Assembly (NCBI RefSeq): GCF_028389875.1
Contig: NC_084672.1
Span: forward strand, 434,001 to 498,000
DNA from: Rhea pennata
Lineage: Eukaryota > Chordata > Aves > Rheiformes > Rheidae
Direction: 5' to 3'
Length of the DNA stretch: 64,000 nt
Both the position numbers and the translations under genes were made by a program. The notes beneath the pieces were generated by a model, which did no database searches, was not told the origin of the DNA, and was given only the letters and a program-made list of their open reading frames with translations. Shown here one piece after another: positions 50,484-62,074 of this stretch (its first letter is position 1; each line of letters opens with the position of its first letter).

Positions 50484-53370
50484 ATGGCTGCGCCGCGCCG
50501 CGCGTGGCTCGTCTTCGGCTTCAGCACCGAGGAGGCGGCGGGGGGCCCGGAGCCGGGCCCGGAGCCGCGGCGCCTGGACTCGGGCCCCGAGGGCATCCGC
50601 CGCGTGTGGCCGGCCTGGAGCTACGTGGTCCTGGAGACCGGTGAGCGCCGCCGCGGGCCTCCCGCCGCCACCGGGGCCCGCGGCCTCCCCCCGCCCCCCG
50701 GGGCGGTGCTGCGCCGGTGAGCCCGGTGCCCAGTCGTTCGCCTCCGCTCCCCGCGCGCCGGCCCTGCCCGGGCGCCTGGTGCTGCCCTCCGACCCGGTAT
50801 CCCAACGTCCCGGCCCTGCCCGGTGCTGCCCCCTATCCCGGTATCACAGGGTTCCGCCTCTGCACCCCCCCCCCCCCCCGCCCGGTGCCCCGAGCTCCCG
50901 GTGCCGGCTCTGCCCCCCACCCCCGGTGCCCCGAGGTCCCGGTGCCCCGAGCTCCCGGTGCCGGCTCTGCCCCCCCCCTTGCCCCGAGCTCCCGGTGCCG
51001 GCTCTGCCCCCCACCCCCGGTGCCCCGAGGTCCCGGTGCCCCGAGCTCCCGGTGCCGGCTCTCCCCCCCCCCCTTGCCCCGAGCTCCCGGTGCCGGCTCT
51101 GCCCCCCACCCCCGGTGCCCCGAGGTCCCGGTGCCGGCTCTCCCCCCCCCTTGCCCCGAGCTCCCGGTGCCGGCTCTGCCCCCCACCCCCGGTGCCCCGA
51201 GGTCCCGGTGCCGGCTCCGCCCCCGCGCGGTGCGGCCCTCGCCCCGGTCCTCCCTGCGGTGCTCCCGAGCGCGGTTCGGCCCGGATCCTCGCCCCACCCC
51301 GGCGCGTGCGGCCGGCAGCGGCGGCGCTGACTGCCGGTGCCGGTGCAGGCACGGGCGCGCTGGAGGTGCGCGGCGGCGGCGGCGCGGGGCGGCGGCTGCC
51401 GGCGGGGTGCACCGAGGCGCTGCCGTCGGAGACGCACGTGGTGCTGCGGCGGGCGGCGGCGGCCGAGGCCTGGCCGCGGGCGGCGGCGCTGCGGGGGGAG
51501 CTGCGGGGAGCCCCGGCCTGGCGGCGAGCGCTGCCGCCGGCCCCCGGGCCCGGCGCCGGCCCCGCGCCGCCGCCGCTGCCGCTGCTGCCCGGCGGGTTCG
51601 CGGCGCCGCGGCCGCCCTTCTTCGTGCCGCTGCCGCCTGCCCTGCGCGCCCAGCGCCTGGCGCTGGGCCACGAGCACGTCCTGGTGCTGGGCGCCGCCGG
51701 GGAGACCTACGCGTGGGGCAGCGGCAGGTGAGCGCAGCCGGGGGGTGAAGGGGAGGATGTGGGGTACAGGCTGGGTGGGGCACTGGAGGGACTGGGGCAT
51801 GTGGAGGGTGTGTGGGTCTGGGCGAGCTATAGGGCGCAGGGGGTGCGGGGGGGGGGGCCCAGGGTGGGCTAAGGAGTGCAGGGAGCAGGTAGCAGGCTGC
51901 AGCATCCCAGGGGCTGTGGGTGCACTGGGTGAGCTGGATGTTTTTTTTTGTTGTTTGTTTGTTTGTTTTGTTTTGTTTTTTTTTGGGGGGGGGGTTATGC
52001 CCACAACACCCCCCCCCCCCCAAAAAAAATGTCTCTGTGCTCCTCCCTGCAGGCACGGGCAGCTGGGGCATGGCGTGCTGGAGCCAGAGCCGGAGCCGCG
52101 GCTGGTGGAGGCACTGGCCGGCGTGCCGATGCGGGAGCTGGCAGCAGGCGGATGGCATTCGGCCAGCGTCAGCGGTGAGGGCCGGCAGGGAGGCGCGTGG
52201 GCGAGCAGTGCCCGGCCTCTGCTGCCACCGTGGGGCTGAGCTGCACGAGGGTCTTCTGCTGAGGCTCTCCCACTGCAGAGACTGGTGATCTCTACATGTG
52301 GGGCTGGAACGAGTCCGGCCAGCTGGCCCTGCCCTCCAAAGCGCTGGCAGAAGAGCGGGCGCAGGCTGAGAGCACTGGTGCAGGTGCGGCGCTGTTTTTT
52401 GCGGGGGGGGGGGGGGGGGGAGCACCACAAAGGTACCCGCGGATCAGCGCTGGCTCAGGCTGGGCCCCGACTGAGCGCTGTGGCCCGGCTGCTTTGCAGG
52501 AGACGCTGAGCTGGCACCTCACCGGGAGCAGCCGGGTGCCGACTTCATTTCCATCCAGGCCTTCCCAGCTTTGCTGGATTTCCCCCAGGACCTGGAGGTC
52601 AGCAAGATCAGCTGTGGCTCCCGGCACACAGCCGCTGTCACACGTGAGTGCCGGCTCCGGGTGCAGACGGCGTGGGGCGTGCAGCAGCAAACACGGTGCA
52701 TTGGCATGCCGGCGCAACAGCGCGCCAGCGCAGCACCGAGCGGCAGCTGGGCCGCCGCTGCGCGCGTGGCCTCCCCCCACAAGCTCTGCTGGGCAGGGCT
52801 GAAGCCCGCGAGCAGGGAGGGAAGACACTGGCTGATCACTGTTGTCTCGTTTTCAGGAGGCGGCGAGCTCTACACCTGGGGCTGGGGTAAGTGACACCAT
52901 TGCTCAGCGACTGTAGAGCGCCTTCTAGGACACTTTCTGCTTGAGCGGGGGGGGAGTTGAACTAGATCATCCCCAGAGGTCCCTTCCAACCTCAACCCTT
53001 CTGTGATTTTTGTTTTACCTGCTACTTACCATTAGTGCAATTATTTATATTATATGGATTTTTTTTTTAATTTTATCACTTTTTATTATTGTAGAATATT
53101 TTCACTGGCTGCAGCTATTTAGGCTGCTCTTACATCTCAGTCCACTTGTCAAAGCCACGGGGAAACTGCTATATTACATAGGTGGAAGACTCAATGCCTC
53201 CATCACAGAATGCTTTTTTTCCTCCAGGTAAATATGGACAGCTGGGCCATGGAGACAACGCCAGTTCTGACCAGCAGCAGCGTGTAGACTACCTCACTGC
53301 CCAGGGGCTGCATGCTGAGGATGTAGTCTGTGGGCCCTGGACCACCTATGTGTGCGTACTGGAGCCGTGA
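50484..53370 (+). CDS. RCCD1: RCC1 domain-containing protein 1 (7 coding exons, 359 aa)
   Basis: RCC1-repeat protein, described in mammals as a partner of the histone demethylase KDM8. Coding exons: 50484-50640, 51349-51727, 52053-52174, 52279-52383, 52500-52643, 52857-52886, 53228-53370. The N-terminal region (residues ~1-180) is Ala/Pro/Arg-rich and diverged. The repeat region keeps [70 protein letters not shown] and [13 protein letters not shown], as in human RCCD1 (376 aa). The ATG is followed by [13 protein letters not shown], matching the position of the human FGFGF start. UNC45A ends 0.5 kb upstream, and PRC1 converges from the other side, as in human. Confidence 0.93.
50878..51230 (+). 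repeat. Minisatellite in RCCD1 intron 1
   Basis: Repeats of CCCGAGCTCCCGGTGCCGGC-TCTGCCCCCC and CCCCGGTGCCCCGAGGTCCCGGTG blocks, combining into units of roughly 55-75 bp, interrupted by C runs of up to about 14. Five or so composite copies. Confidence 0.85.
51941..52030 (+). repeat. T/G/C/A homopolymer inverted repeat in RCCD1 intron 2
   Basis: A (TTTG)n/(TTTTG)n tract leads into T9 (51976-51984), G10 (51985-51994), a ~14-base loop, C13 (52009-52021) and A8 (52022-52029). T8G10 and C10A8 are exact complements, so the RNA could form an 18-bp hairpin. It ends 23 bases before the exon at 52053, in the polypyrimidine/branch region. Confidence 0.85.
52403..52420 (+). repeat. G18 homopolymer in an RCCD1 intron
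   Basis: A run of 18 guanines starting 19 bases after the donor at 52383. Length in the assembly may not be reliable because such runs are error-prone. Confidence 0.85.
52944..53012 (+). mobile_element. CR1 LINE 3'-end fragment
   Basis: The stretch GAGTTGAACTAGATCATC, then CCAGAGGTCCCTTCCAACC and CTTCTGTGATTTT, matches the well-known 3' tail of avian/reptilian CR1 elements (GGTTGGACTAGATGATC, then AGAGGTCCCTTCCAACC, then ATTCTGTGATTCT). It is about 70 bases, plus orientation, truncated at the 5' side, and inside the last RCCD1 intron. CR1 copies are typically severely 5' truncated. It is the only LINE piece recognised in the window. Confidence 0.85.
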
Positions 53371-53626
53371 GGCTGCTGCTCCTGGGAAGCAGCCCATACA
53401 GTGACTGCTGCAGGCACAAGGGTGGAAGATGACAGTGCCGTGCTGCCCTGCTGTCACAAGCAGCCCTAGTGGCTGCTCTGCCCTCTTCACTATGAGGCTG
53501 AACAGTCTTCACAGAGGGCGATGACAGAGCTGGGTCTAGCACCACACTGAACTCACAACAGGGGGGAAAATGGTCCCTGACTCAGCCTCTACGCTACTGC
53601 TGAAGAACACAGAGGGAAGAAATTAG

Positions 53627-53636
53627 TTTATTTATT
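53627..53636 (-). terminator. PRC1: PRC1 polyadenylation signal (AATAAATAAA on minus strand)
   Basis: TTTATTTATT on the plus strand gives two overlapping AATAAA hexamers for the minus-strand PRC1 transcript, about 1.4 kb past its stop codon. No other minus-strand AATAAA was found between here and the PRC1 stop. Confidence 0.65.
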
Positions 53637-53914
53637 ATATTTCCTTTTTCATAACACAGTTGTAGTAATACTTCATGTTCCATAGAGAAGGTTGTTTCAG
53701 TCTTCCTCTGACAACTCTGGGCAGAGGCCAGATTTAATGCATGGAGGCTGAAGAGCCACCCTTGTTCTCTCCCACTAAGAGGGACAGGGCCACCTCAGAG
53801 CAGCCTTCAGGCACCCCAACATATCGACACAAACAACAGCAGTTATATACACAGATATGCATTATTCCCATAAACAGTATATACATTTACAGAGCAAGGG
53901 GACAGAATCCAGGG

Positions 53915-53924
53915 AATAAATAAA
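53915..53924 (+). terminator. RCCD1: RCCD1 polyadenylation signal (AATAAATAAA)
   Basis: Two overlapping AATAAA hexamers on the plus strand, 545 bases after the RCCD1 stop codon. No earlier plus-strand AATAAA is present. Confidence 0.65.
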
Positions 53925-55067
53925 CAGCAGTGGTGGACTGTAGTGATAACATGGTGCAAATTAGTCTTGATGATCAGGGACAGACACACACACATATATA
54001 TACAGAGCTTCGTTAACAAAGGTGCAAACAGGCTGCCCCCAGCTGTGCCCAGAATAGTACCAGAGAAGCAGGAAGCTTGCTATTCCTCGCTGGAGCAGAG
54101 AGCAGGGGAGGAGAGCTCGGAGCCTTGTGTAGTATGGAAAACGTGCTGGAGCTGTAACAAGCTGCCCCTTCTCAAGGAGGGGAAAAGCAGCCTTATCCAC
54201 TAGCAAGAGGAGCTCAGGTATTCTGTACCACCAGCTCCAGTGCATCCAGAGCTTGGGGATAGCTGATAGGACACTGCTCCCTCTGTCCTCTCCAAGCACA
54301 TAAGGGCAGCATGCCGCGCTCAGGCTAGCCCTTGAGGCTTGCTTTCTAGGGAGTACCCTGCTATCCCCTCCAGGGACCCCCAGGCTCAGAGTGGGGGAGG
54401 GCAGGAGGAAGCCATTTGACTCGGTCCCAAGTCCAGCCCCTCATGCACCTACCAGCACGCTGGGCACAGTAAAGCCCGTTTAAAAAAAAAATAAGAAAAA
54501 AGAAACCTTAGCTAACACCAGTCCCTGTTACAAACAGGTCTACTGTGCCCTTGGGAAGATCATGGGGAAAGAACTACAACAATATGGAAAAAAAAAAAAA
54601 AAAAGAACTGGGATAAGACATGCCGAGGCCAACTCCCCCCCCCCCCCCCAAATATGCCTTATCTGTCCCACAGCATGCTCAGAAAGGTAGAGGCCCCATG
54701 ACCTAGCACCAGCACTCACCCCAGCCCAGCTGCAGAACATCCCTCTGCAGCAGAAGCCAGCATCCACTGCTGTGCTACCCCAACAAGACACTGTATTCAA
54801 ACTTTTAATTTCAAATATTTGCAAGAGTTCTCCCAAATAAAAGCAGTTTTTTAAAAAAGTGTCCCTTTCATACCCTATCCTGGCAGGTAGCTACATCCCC
54901 CAACCCTGCAGAAGCCAGGCTTGTAGAGTAACACCTGGGCCCTAGTTAAAAGGTAAGCCTACAGCACTGCATGCTTTGGGTCTGGGCACAGACAGCTGTG
55001 ATTGCACTCTGCCAGAACAGCAACTCACTATGACTACAAACAGCTGGAACCTCGCACAGGTAATGCC

Positions 55068-58000
55068 TCAGCAGTAGGTGTTGGCAGTGGTGGTGGAGTT
55101 CAGGATGCGGGAGCTAGTGTCACACCTGGAAGCCTTTGAAAGTTCGCGCTGTGAAAACAAGAAGTGGAAGATGGGGATGAAGTGACTGAAGCCAGCAAGG
55201 GCAGAGACTGCTTCAAAGCTTTGTGGGGAAGCTGCAGCTGTTCCAGGCCAAGGAGGAGAGCAGCCAGGCTGCTCCTGCTATTTTGTTTATGCTCCCACAT
55301 GCTTCAGGAGAGGGCAGGGAAGTGATGGCTTGGAATAGCCAGGAGAGGGCAATCAGAACCCCTAAGCCTCCCAGAGTCAGAGTATCTGCCACCCAAACAG
55401 CCCTATGGTGAGAACCAGATCCCTTCCTTCTGCAGCTGGCAGCTTTCACTCTGTCATGAGCTAGAGCGTGTTTCCCAGGCTCAGAGGCCGGGCTCACACT
55501 GTAGAGGTGTAAAGGGCAGAGATGCAGGATTTGGTCTGTGGTAGAGCAGCAGGGAGCTAATGGACAGAGCCTTGTGCTCACATACTGCATGTCCTGTAGC
55601 TCAAGGACAGCCATGTCTAGGGCTAGGGAACATTTGAAAGGAATCAGCCTCCAGCTGAGCAGAGCATGCTGGGCTCACAAACCATCACCTTCACTCCCTA
55701 GAGGCATCCATGAGCATCAGATCAAAGCCTGGCTGCCTAGAAGTCCTCAACAGGCCCTAAACGCACAGTGCAGTCCATGCATGAGCTTGAACTGCCAAGA
55801 AGGGACACACAACTTTCTACTGTCAAAAAAAGTATCAAAGCCTTGGCTTAGCCAGTCCTAATGGAAGGGCAGAGACCACTAATACAGACCTCCAGCTAGC
55901 CAGTGATGAGGAAAGCCCTGTCCATCAGCAAAGCACCCTTCAGCATCACCCAAGCACATAGAGTCACACAGCCTTGCTTCTCAGTGGAGGTGAACAACAA
56001 CTGCAAATGGGTGAAAACTACCTGGCCTTTGATCACCCAATATGCTTCAAACAGGTCAGCAGAAAAGATGGGACAGACCCAAGGGTGCCTGCACAGGCTG
56101 AGCTCAGAGCAGAGTTCTCCTGTACAAGTATGCACCCGATGCATTCACACAGGCAGCAGGGCAAGGCTTCCAGCTCCTGGGCAGTCAGAAGAACTTCCCC
56201 CCTTCTCCCACTGACCGAGTTAGGACAGTGACAGAACGCTGCTCCTGCCAGCTGCCCAGGCCACTATCCTGCAGCCCAGAGAGGTCATGGTGTCACCCCT
56301 GCAAGACATGATGCATCAAGTGACTTGGACCTCATAGAGGACTTTGCCTGAGCAGCTGGAAACAGATCTGTCTCAAGAGATCAGCTGCATCAGTGCAGCC
56401 AGGCTATTCCAGGAGACCTGGCACCAGTAATACCAACACTTCTGGCTAGGTATGGCACAGAGATGCCCCAGATAGACATAAGCAAAAGAGAACAAACTGC
56501 CCTATATCCCACTGAACTGCTCAGGACCTTCACCTGATGTGAGCAGTACTTGCTTTGCCTCAGCCACCAGCCTCACTGATAAGTTCTTGATGAGGAACCA
56601 ATAGATCTGGTACCATGGGCACTAGCAGGAACAGCTGTTCTGTGCAGGGACACCACAAGCCCCACGCACAGCTGTAGCCTTTTGGGGGTGCTCTGGGAGG
56701 AAAGGGGAGTAAGCCCTTCTTGTGCTGCCCAGTGGGGAGGAGGTGCGTTTAGAAGAGGTGAATTACCGCAAACTCAGAATAGGTGCTGGCAACAGAATTA
56801 ATGCTGTAGTTACGCTGGGCAGGGGCTGTGGGGGTGCACCCACCGCTCAGGGTGGTTCCATTCAGCTGAGACATGTTCTCCTTGTTCCGTTCCTTGTGTC
56901 CTGGTCGAGGAGGTTTCGTAGCCACACGGCTAGGGGTCCGAGCAGCCTGGCCAAACTATGGGAACAAGCACCAGTTACACTAGATGTACAAACTGGAACT
57001 ACAGCAGAAATAGAAAATGAAGCCAGCATAGCTCTCCTAGTTCTGTTCAAGTTCCAGAAATCCCTCCACGGGCTAGGGCCCAGTTCTGATCCAGGATACT
57101 GGTAGTGCCACATCTGCATTTTGAAGACCTCCCCAAGCTGCAGACTTGGCACAGAGGAACAGAAGTAAACTAAAAGTCAGAGCTGGAGGGAGATTTCCTG
57201 AATTATGCTATTATCCTCCCTTTCTCCCTGACAACACTGGTCCCAGAAACACCGTGCAAGCAACATGGCAGCCCAGCACAGCAAGCAGTTGACAAAGTGA
57301 CTTCTGCATCCCAGGAGTTTGGCAGGTGAGGTGGGATAAAGAGCAGAGCCCTGGCTGCTGTGCTACTCTGTGTCCCAGCTCACTTTTTCTCCTCCCCAAC
57401 CCACCTTGGTGGAGAGAGGTTCCCAGATAGAGTTCCTCACCTTCCCTCCAGAGGGTGGTAGCCGAGATGTTGGTGAGTGGTACAGAGTTCCCCCAAAAGC
57501 TGAACGGACCGTGCTGTTGGGTGTGGCACTGGAGATGGAAGTGCCATTGAGCTGAGGGAAAAACAGAACACTAGGAACAAGGGAGGGGAGCCGCTGGCTG
57601 TACCATGCCAAGGACACCAAGGTGGAATACCTGCTGTACAGAAACTCCAAGGACATGCAGCTAGGCCCCAGAACACCAGTGTGGCAAGTTTAGGTGTCCC
57701 CACAGAGAACTAAAGTGTCCATAGCCCAGTTCCTATCCCTACTTCCATTACATTGCCACAATGGCCCTGAACTCTCCCTGCATGTGTGTGTGCAATCCTG
57801 AGGACAAAGTGAGACAGCATCGTTTCCCCTGGAGCGCTGCCCAGCAACAGCACTGTCCAACTCCTAGCAGGGTCCAGGCCAAGCACTAACGGCTCAGCCT
57901 GCCTGTGCTGCTCAATATAGACAATTTACCTTCCTTACTTTGCCAGGTGTGTGAGGGCCAAGCACCCGACGCTTGATGGGTGTCCGTGGGGCACTGCCAT

Positions 58001-61000
58001 ACATCATCTCTGCCTCAATCTGGCGGCTCTTCTTCAGGTGCTGCATGAGAGAGCTGCACTTACAAAACGGGACACAAGACCAGCACAGAGCCAGCCACAA
58101 ACTACTGAAGTGTTCATTTGGCACTCAAAGCCAGGATAAGGCCTCTGCTAGCAGCCAGTCTGTGGTACAGTTAAGTATACATATTTCACTGTAGATTTGC
58201 AGGTATCTAGAACCAAAATGCAGCCCTGGCACAACTGGGGCCAAGAAAGAGGCTCAACACACAAACAATCAACAGCAATGGAAACTAGTCTCACTAGCTA
58301 AGAAAGGCTATTTCATATGGAACCATTTATGGGCAGAGTGAGAAGATGCCACATTCCTTACAGAGCTCCTGGTAGCAGCTGATTGGGAATCTGCAGTTGG
58401 GACACTTCTCCCCACTCAGACCTGGGCCACCTTCTACTGTGGAGTCAAGGCAGAGGGCTCCCCCAGGCCAGGAGGCAGCATGTTCAGCTTTGCACTCACC
58501 CTCTCCTGCTTCTCCTTCTCTTTCTCTAGACGATACAGCTGCCACTGCTCTGTCACATACTCCATGAAATGCTGCCCCTTCACTAGGAAGGCCTCCTCAT
58601 GTTCCTGCTCCCAGGCCTGGACCCTGCTCTCCAGCTCCTCCTGCAACTGGATCAGGAGATAAGGCAGCACGTGACACAGCTGCTGCCAGCACCTCTCAGA
58701 GATGCCACCCTCCTGAATACAAGCATCTCCGCAGCCCAAAGATACCCTTAAGTGCTGCACTTCTCCTTTGTCAGCATTAGGTAGTCCTATCAGGGACCAC
58801 AGCTTCCTCCTCTCCAGGGCCGAGCCTACCTTGGAAAGAGTCTTCTGCAGTTTTGCTCGCTGCTTCTCTTCTTTCAGCAGGTTCCCTCCACGGTTGGCAA
58901 AGCGACTAGGATCAGTTGCTTTCCTCTGGCATACAGAAAGGAAGTCAAGAGAGAACCAAGTGCACAGCCCTGTCTCAGAGCCCAACGTACACTCCATAGA
59001 GCGTACAGACCTGGAAAAAGTCATCAGTTCTGTGCTAGGCTTCTGCATGGCAAACTCCTCATCTCAGATTGCACCAGTGCTCCAGGTACAGCACACTGCA
59101 CCCCATTACCTCATCAATCCACTATGGTTTCATAGTGCCTTCCTGGTCTTTCCCAGCACTGCTTCACACTCTGCAGTGGAAGCGTGCACACCCTGATCTC
59201 CTATCATCAAACTTGTGTGAGGCAGAACATGTTCCTGCCTAGACAATACCTCTAGCTCCAGAAACAGCTTCCAGTTTTCCTCCCATTTTTGGACAGCCTC
59301 AAACAGATCCTTGTGTGTCTCATAGTAATGCTTCACCTTCCCCACCTCAGCATCATGGAGCTGGAGCAAGGTCTCTGTGTAATCCTCTGGAGAGATACAA
59401 CAGCATATTCACAGAGGGGCAACCAGAATTCCCACCCCTCTGCAAGCAGCAGAGTAGTCCCTTTCAGCAGCTGGCCTGCTGACAGGGAATCTGCATCTCC
59501 CGAAGAAGAGGACAATGAACAAGAGTCAGCACGCACCATCGTAATAGGGGCTGAACACATCTCTCTGCTCCTGGCTATAGAAGCATTTGTCCCAGTATTC
59601 AGCCAGCTCCACCCTGATTGCTTGAATCACAGCCTTCATGTTCTGCAGCTTCAGCTCCTCCAGACGGTCCACTTCCAATTGCAGCTGCCAACAAGAACAG
59701 AGCATAGATTCAGAGAAGGCAGCATGAGGAGAAGAGGCGCAGAACGGGATTATTATTTATACTTTACTACTGGAAGCTACTCCTCCACTCTAGCTGAAAA
59801 AACAGAAATATGAACCCAGAGCTGTTGCCCCCTGCTACCCCTCTCCAACAGGATAGGATGTTTCTTACAGCTTTCCTGGTTTTAGCTCTAGATCCGGTCA
59901 TGTGCACTGAAAAAGCTTCTCTTTCCTCCACAGGAATCTGCAGCCTTTCCCAAAGTGCAACAATTCTGGAGCGCAGTTCTGCACACACAGCTTCATTCAA
60001 GGATCGTCGGGCTTCAAGCTACAGCAGGGAAAGCATAGAGTCAGCATAAGAGTATCCATGAGGGACACAAGTAGGTTGTTTGCTCCACTATGACCAGCAA
60101 AGCCACTTGCTTGCGTGCCAAGATCCCCTTCCAAAGCTGCTGTATGCTTAAGCTTGCTGAAAACAGAGCAATTATGCTTTGCACTCTGTGTTACATGTGC
60201 TGCTAAGTGCTGCCAGGACCCACTGACAGTCTCCACAGCCCTATATTTCACAGCAGGTAACACTGCCTCAGAGTACCCACATACCTGCTGTAGCAGATCT
60301 TGGAGGGCAGCTATGTTGTCTGTGGACAAACAGAAGGCTTCTTCATCCTCACACACCACATCCCGCTCAAAGCTAGTATCTGGAGTGTGGTCCAGCTCCT
60401 CCATACAAAGGATGATTTGCCGCTTGGTGCTGACAAACTCTTCTCGCCTTCTCTCCTAGGGGTGAAGTGTGGCATTAGAAGCCAGAGAGCACCCTGCCAT
60501 ACCACCTTCAGTGACATCCTCAGTCCCTCTTCACCTACCTTCTCCGTAGTCAGAGAGGCTAAGTGGCGCCTGTAGCGATCCAGCTCCTCCAGGCTAGGCA
60601 CAGCATTGCTATCAATACAGAATGGAGTTGTGCAAAGAATGTCACACAGGTCTCGATCTTGTTCTTGTAGGGTTTTCAATTCCTGTTTCCTATCCCTCTT
60701 CTGCTTTAGCATCACTTCCACACGGGTACGCAAATCCTTCTCCAGCTGCAGAATAGTACTTTCCTCCTCTACCTAGAAGAGTCCAGAAATCAGCACTCTG
60801 CTCCTTAACTCTTGTAGGCTTAGTGCGTATAGCTAGAGCTTCTTAAATGAAGGGTTGAGACATAAGCCCTAATTTTGAACAGTATGCTCCCAGGGCACGT
60901 GCAAGTACATCAATAATACACAAAACAAGGTGCTGCAAGATACCAGACCTTGCAACCATCTCTCAACACCTGCGCTGCAAGAAACCACAAGACCTTTGAC

Positions 61001-62074
61001 TCTACCAAGCTTCAGGAAGAGCAACTTTCAACGGGAATTTGTTCTGTGAGCTCAGGCCTCACCAAGGCACCTGGGCAGAGGCCAGGCAGTAGAAGTCTGA
61101 GGAGCAAGGCAACATCTTACCTCAAAGGGGTCCAGCTGGAGCTCCCTACAAAGGGTGTCAAGCTCCTTCCGACACAGGGCAATGCTTTTCAACAGACGTT
61201 CCTTCAAGTTCTCCTCCTCTGCAACCATCATGTCTAGGAGGCTCTGCAGCACAGGGTTGGTCAGAGAGGCAGGCCAGGGGGATAGGGCATGAGAGGGGAA
61301 TACACAGGGATGTGGTTCAGCAGGCCTCAACTGAAGAGCTACTGAGAACCAAGCAAAAAAAGGGAGGAAGCAGCAGAGAGAGGTGAGTGCCTGGAAGGCA
61401 AGGCAGCTCAGGGCCAGGGCAGAAGTGTAGGGGCAGCCCCGGGTACTGCTGACACAAGCAGAGACCTCCCAGTGCTCCTGCTAGACCTTAACGGGCTGCT
61501 CCCCACAGCCCAGAACCAGGGGTCCCAGGAGAGCCCCAATGGCGAGGGAAGGGGCACAGGGCTCACCGACAGGTCGGGGCCGCCTCTGCTCGGCCCGGGG
61601 CTCCTCACCTTGATGTGCTTCTTGACAACATCGGTGCGCTCCAGGCGCTGCTCCTCGGGGATGCCGATCTCCTCCCAGATGTCCCGCAGCGCCGCCAGGG
61701 CCCGGTTCAGGCAGGACACGGCCTCGGCCGCCAGCGCCTCACTGCGGGCACCGGGAGCCCAGCGGGCATCAGCGGCCGCGGGTCCCCCCCGCCCGGCGGG
61801 CCCCCCGCTGCGGCCCCCCAAGCCCGGCGGGCCCCCGAGCCCCCGGCCCGGCCCCCCTGCCCGGCGGGCCCCCCAAGCCCCCGGCCCGGCCCGGCCCCCC
61901 CGCCCGGCGGCCCCCCAAGCCCCCGGCCCGGCCCGGCGGGCCCCCCCGCCCGGCGGCCCCCCAAGCCCCCGGCCCGGACCCCCGCCCGGCGGCCCCCCAA
62001 GCCCCCGGCCCGGCCCCCCCGCCCGGCGGCCCCCCAAGCCCCCGGCCCGGCCCGGCCCCTCACCTCTTCCTCAT
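55068..62074 (-). CDS. PRC1: Protein regulator of cytokinesis 1 (14 coding exons, 613 aa)
   Basis: Ase1/MAP65-family protein that cross-links antiparallel microtubules at the anaphase spindle midzone and recruits KIF4A. Exons in transcript order: 62074-62064, 61741-61609, 61243-61121, 60772-60539, 60455-60285, 60018-59869, 59684-59537, 59386-59250, 58925-58830, 58646-58500, 58040-57930, 57551-57441, 56955-56767, 55148-55068. An N-terminal dimerisation coiled coil (MRKSEAL start) leads to the rod with ELDHTPDTSFERDVVCEDE. The spectrin-like microtubule-binding segment (RFANRGGNLLKEEKQRAKLQK) follows. The tail holds CDK-type sites T470 and T481 (APRTPIKRR, PHTPGK), a KEN box (549-551) and SINSVASTYSEFA. 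Human PRC1 is 620 aa. The alternatively spliced 14-residue human segment after SEFA was not found. Starts in a CpG island with a CHR element. Confidence 0.95.
55149..56766 (-). other. PRC1: PRC1 last intron (no exon or gene recognised)
   Basis: A 1.6-kb intron, the largest of PRC1, between the SEFA exon and the terminal exon. I looked for the human alternative exon (KDPSLSDSSTVGLQ) and did not see it. No repeat family recognised. Confidence 0.5.
61786..62060 (-). repeat. GC minisatellite in PRC1 intron 1
   Basis: Six to seven copies of CCCCCGCCCGGCGG + CCCCCCAAGCCCCCGGCCCGG, about 33-42 bp each, filling the intron between the 11-base coding start exon and coding exon 2. The exon 2 frame stays open through it. 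Confidence 0.85.

Larger units (their letters stand above)
53371..55067. other. Convergent 3' UTRs of RCCD1 (+) and PRC1 (-)
   Basis: No coding sequence. The RCCD1 3' UTR would run from 53371 to the AATAAATAAA at 53915. The PRC1 3' UTR would run leftward from 55067 to TTTATTTATT at 53627. The two would overlap by about 300 bases. Simple sequence includes a CA/TA tract at 53,983-54,004, an A18-type run near 54,587-54,604 and a C12-type run near 54,638-54,650. Confidence 0.65.

Noticed and set aside
54587-54604. Poly-A run as evidence of a processed retrocopy
   Set aside because: It is simple sequence within the PRC1 3' UTR with no gene-like sequence or target-site duplication beside it.
61408-62037. 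Start of PRC1 further upstream in the intron 1 minisatellite
   Set aside because: The ATG at 62074 gives MRK|SEAL, matching the mammalian MRRSEVL start through a good donor at 62063/62064. The repeat frame is open by chance.
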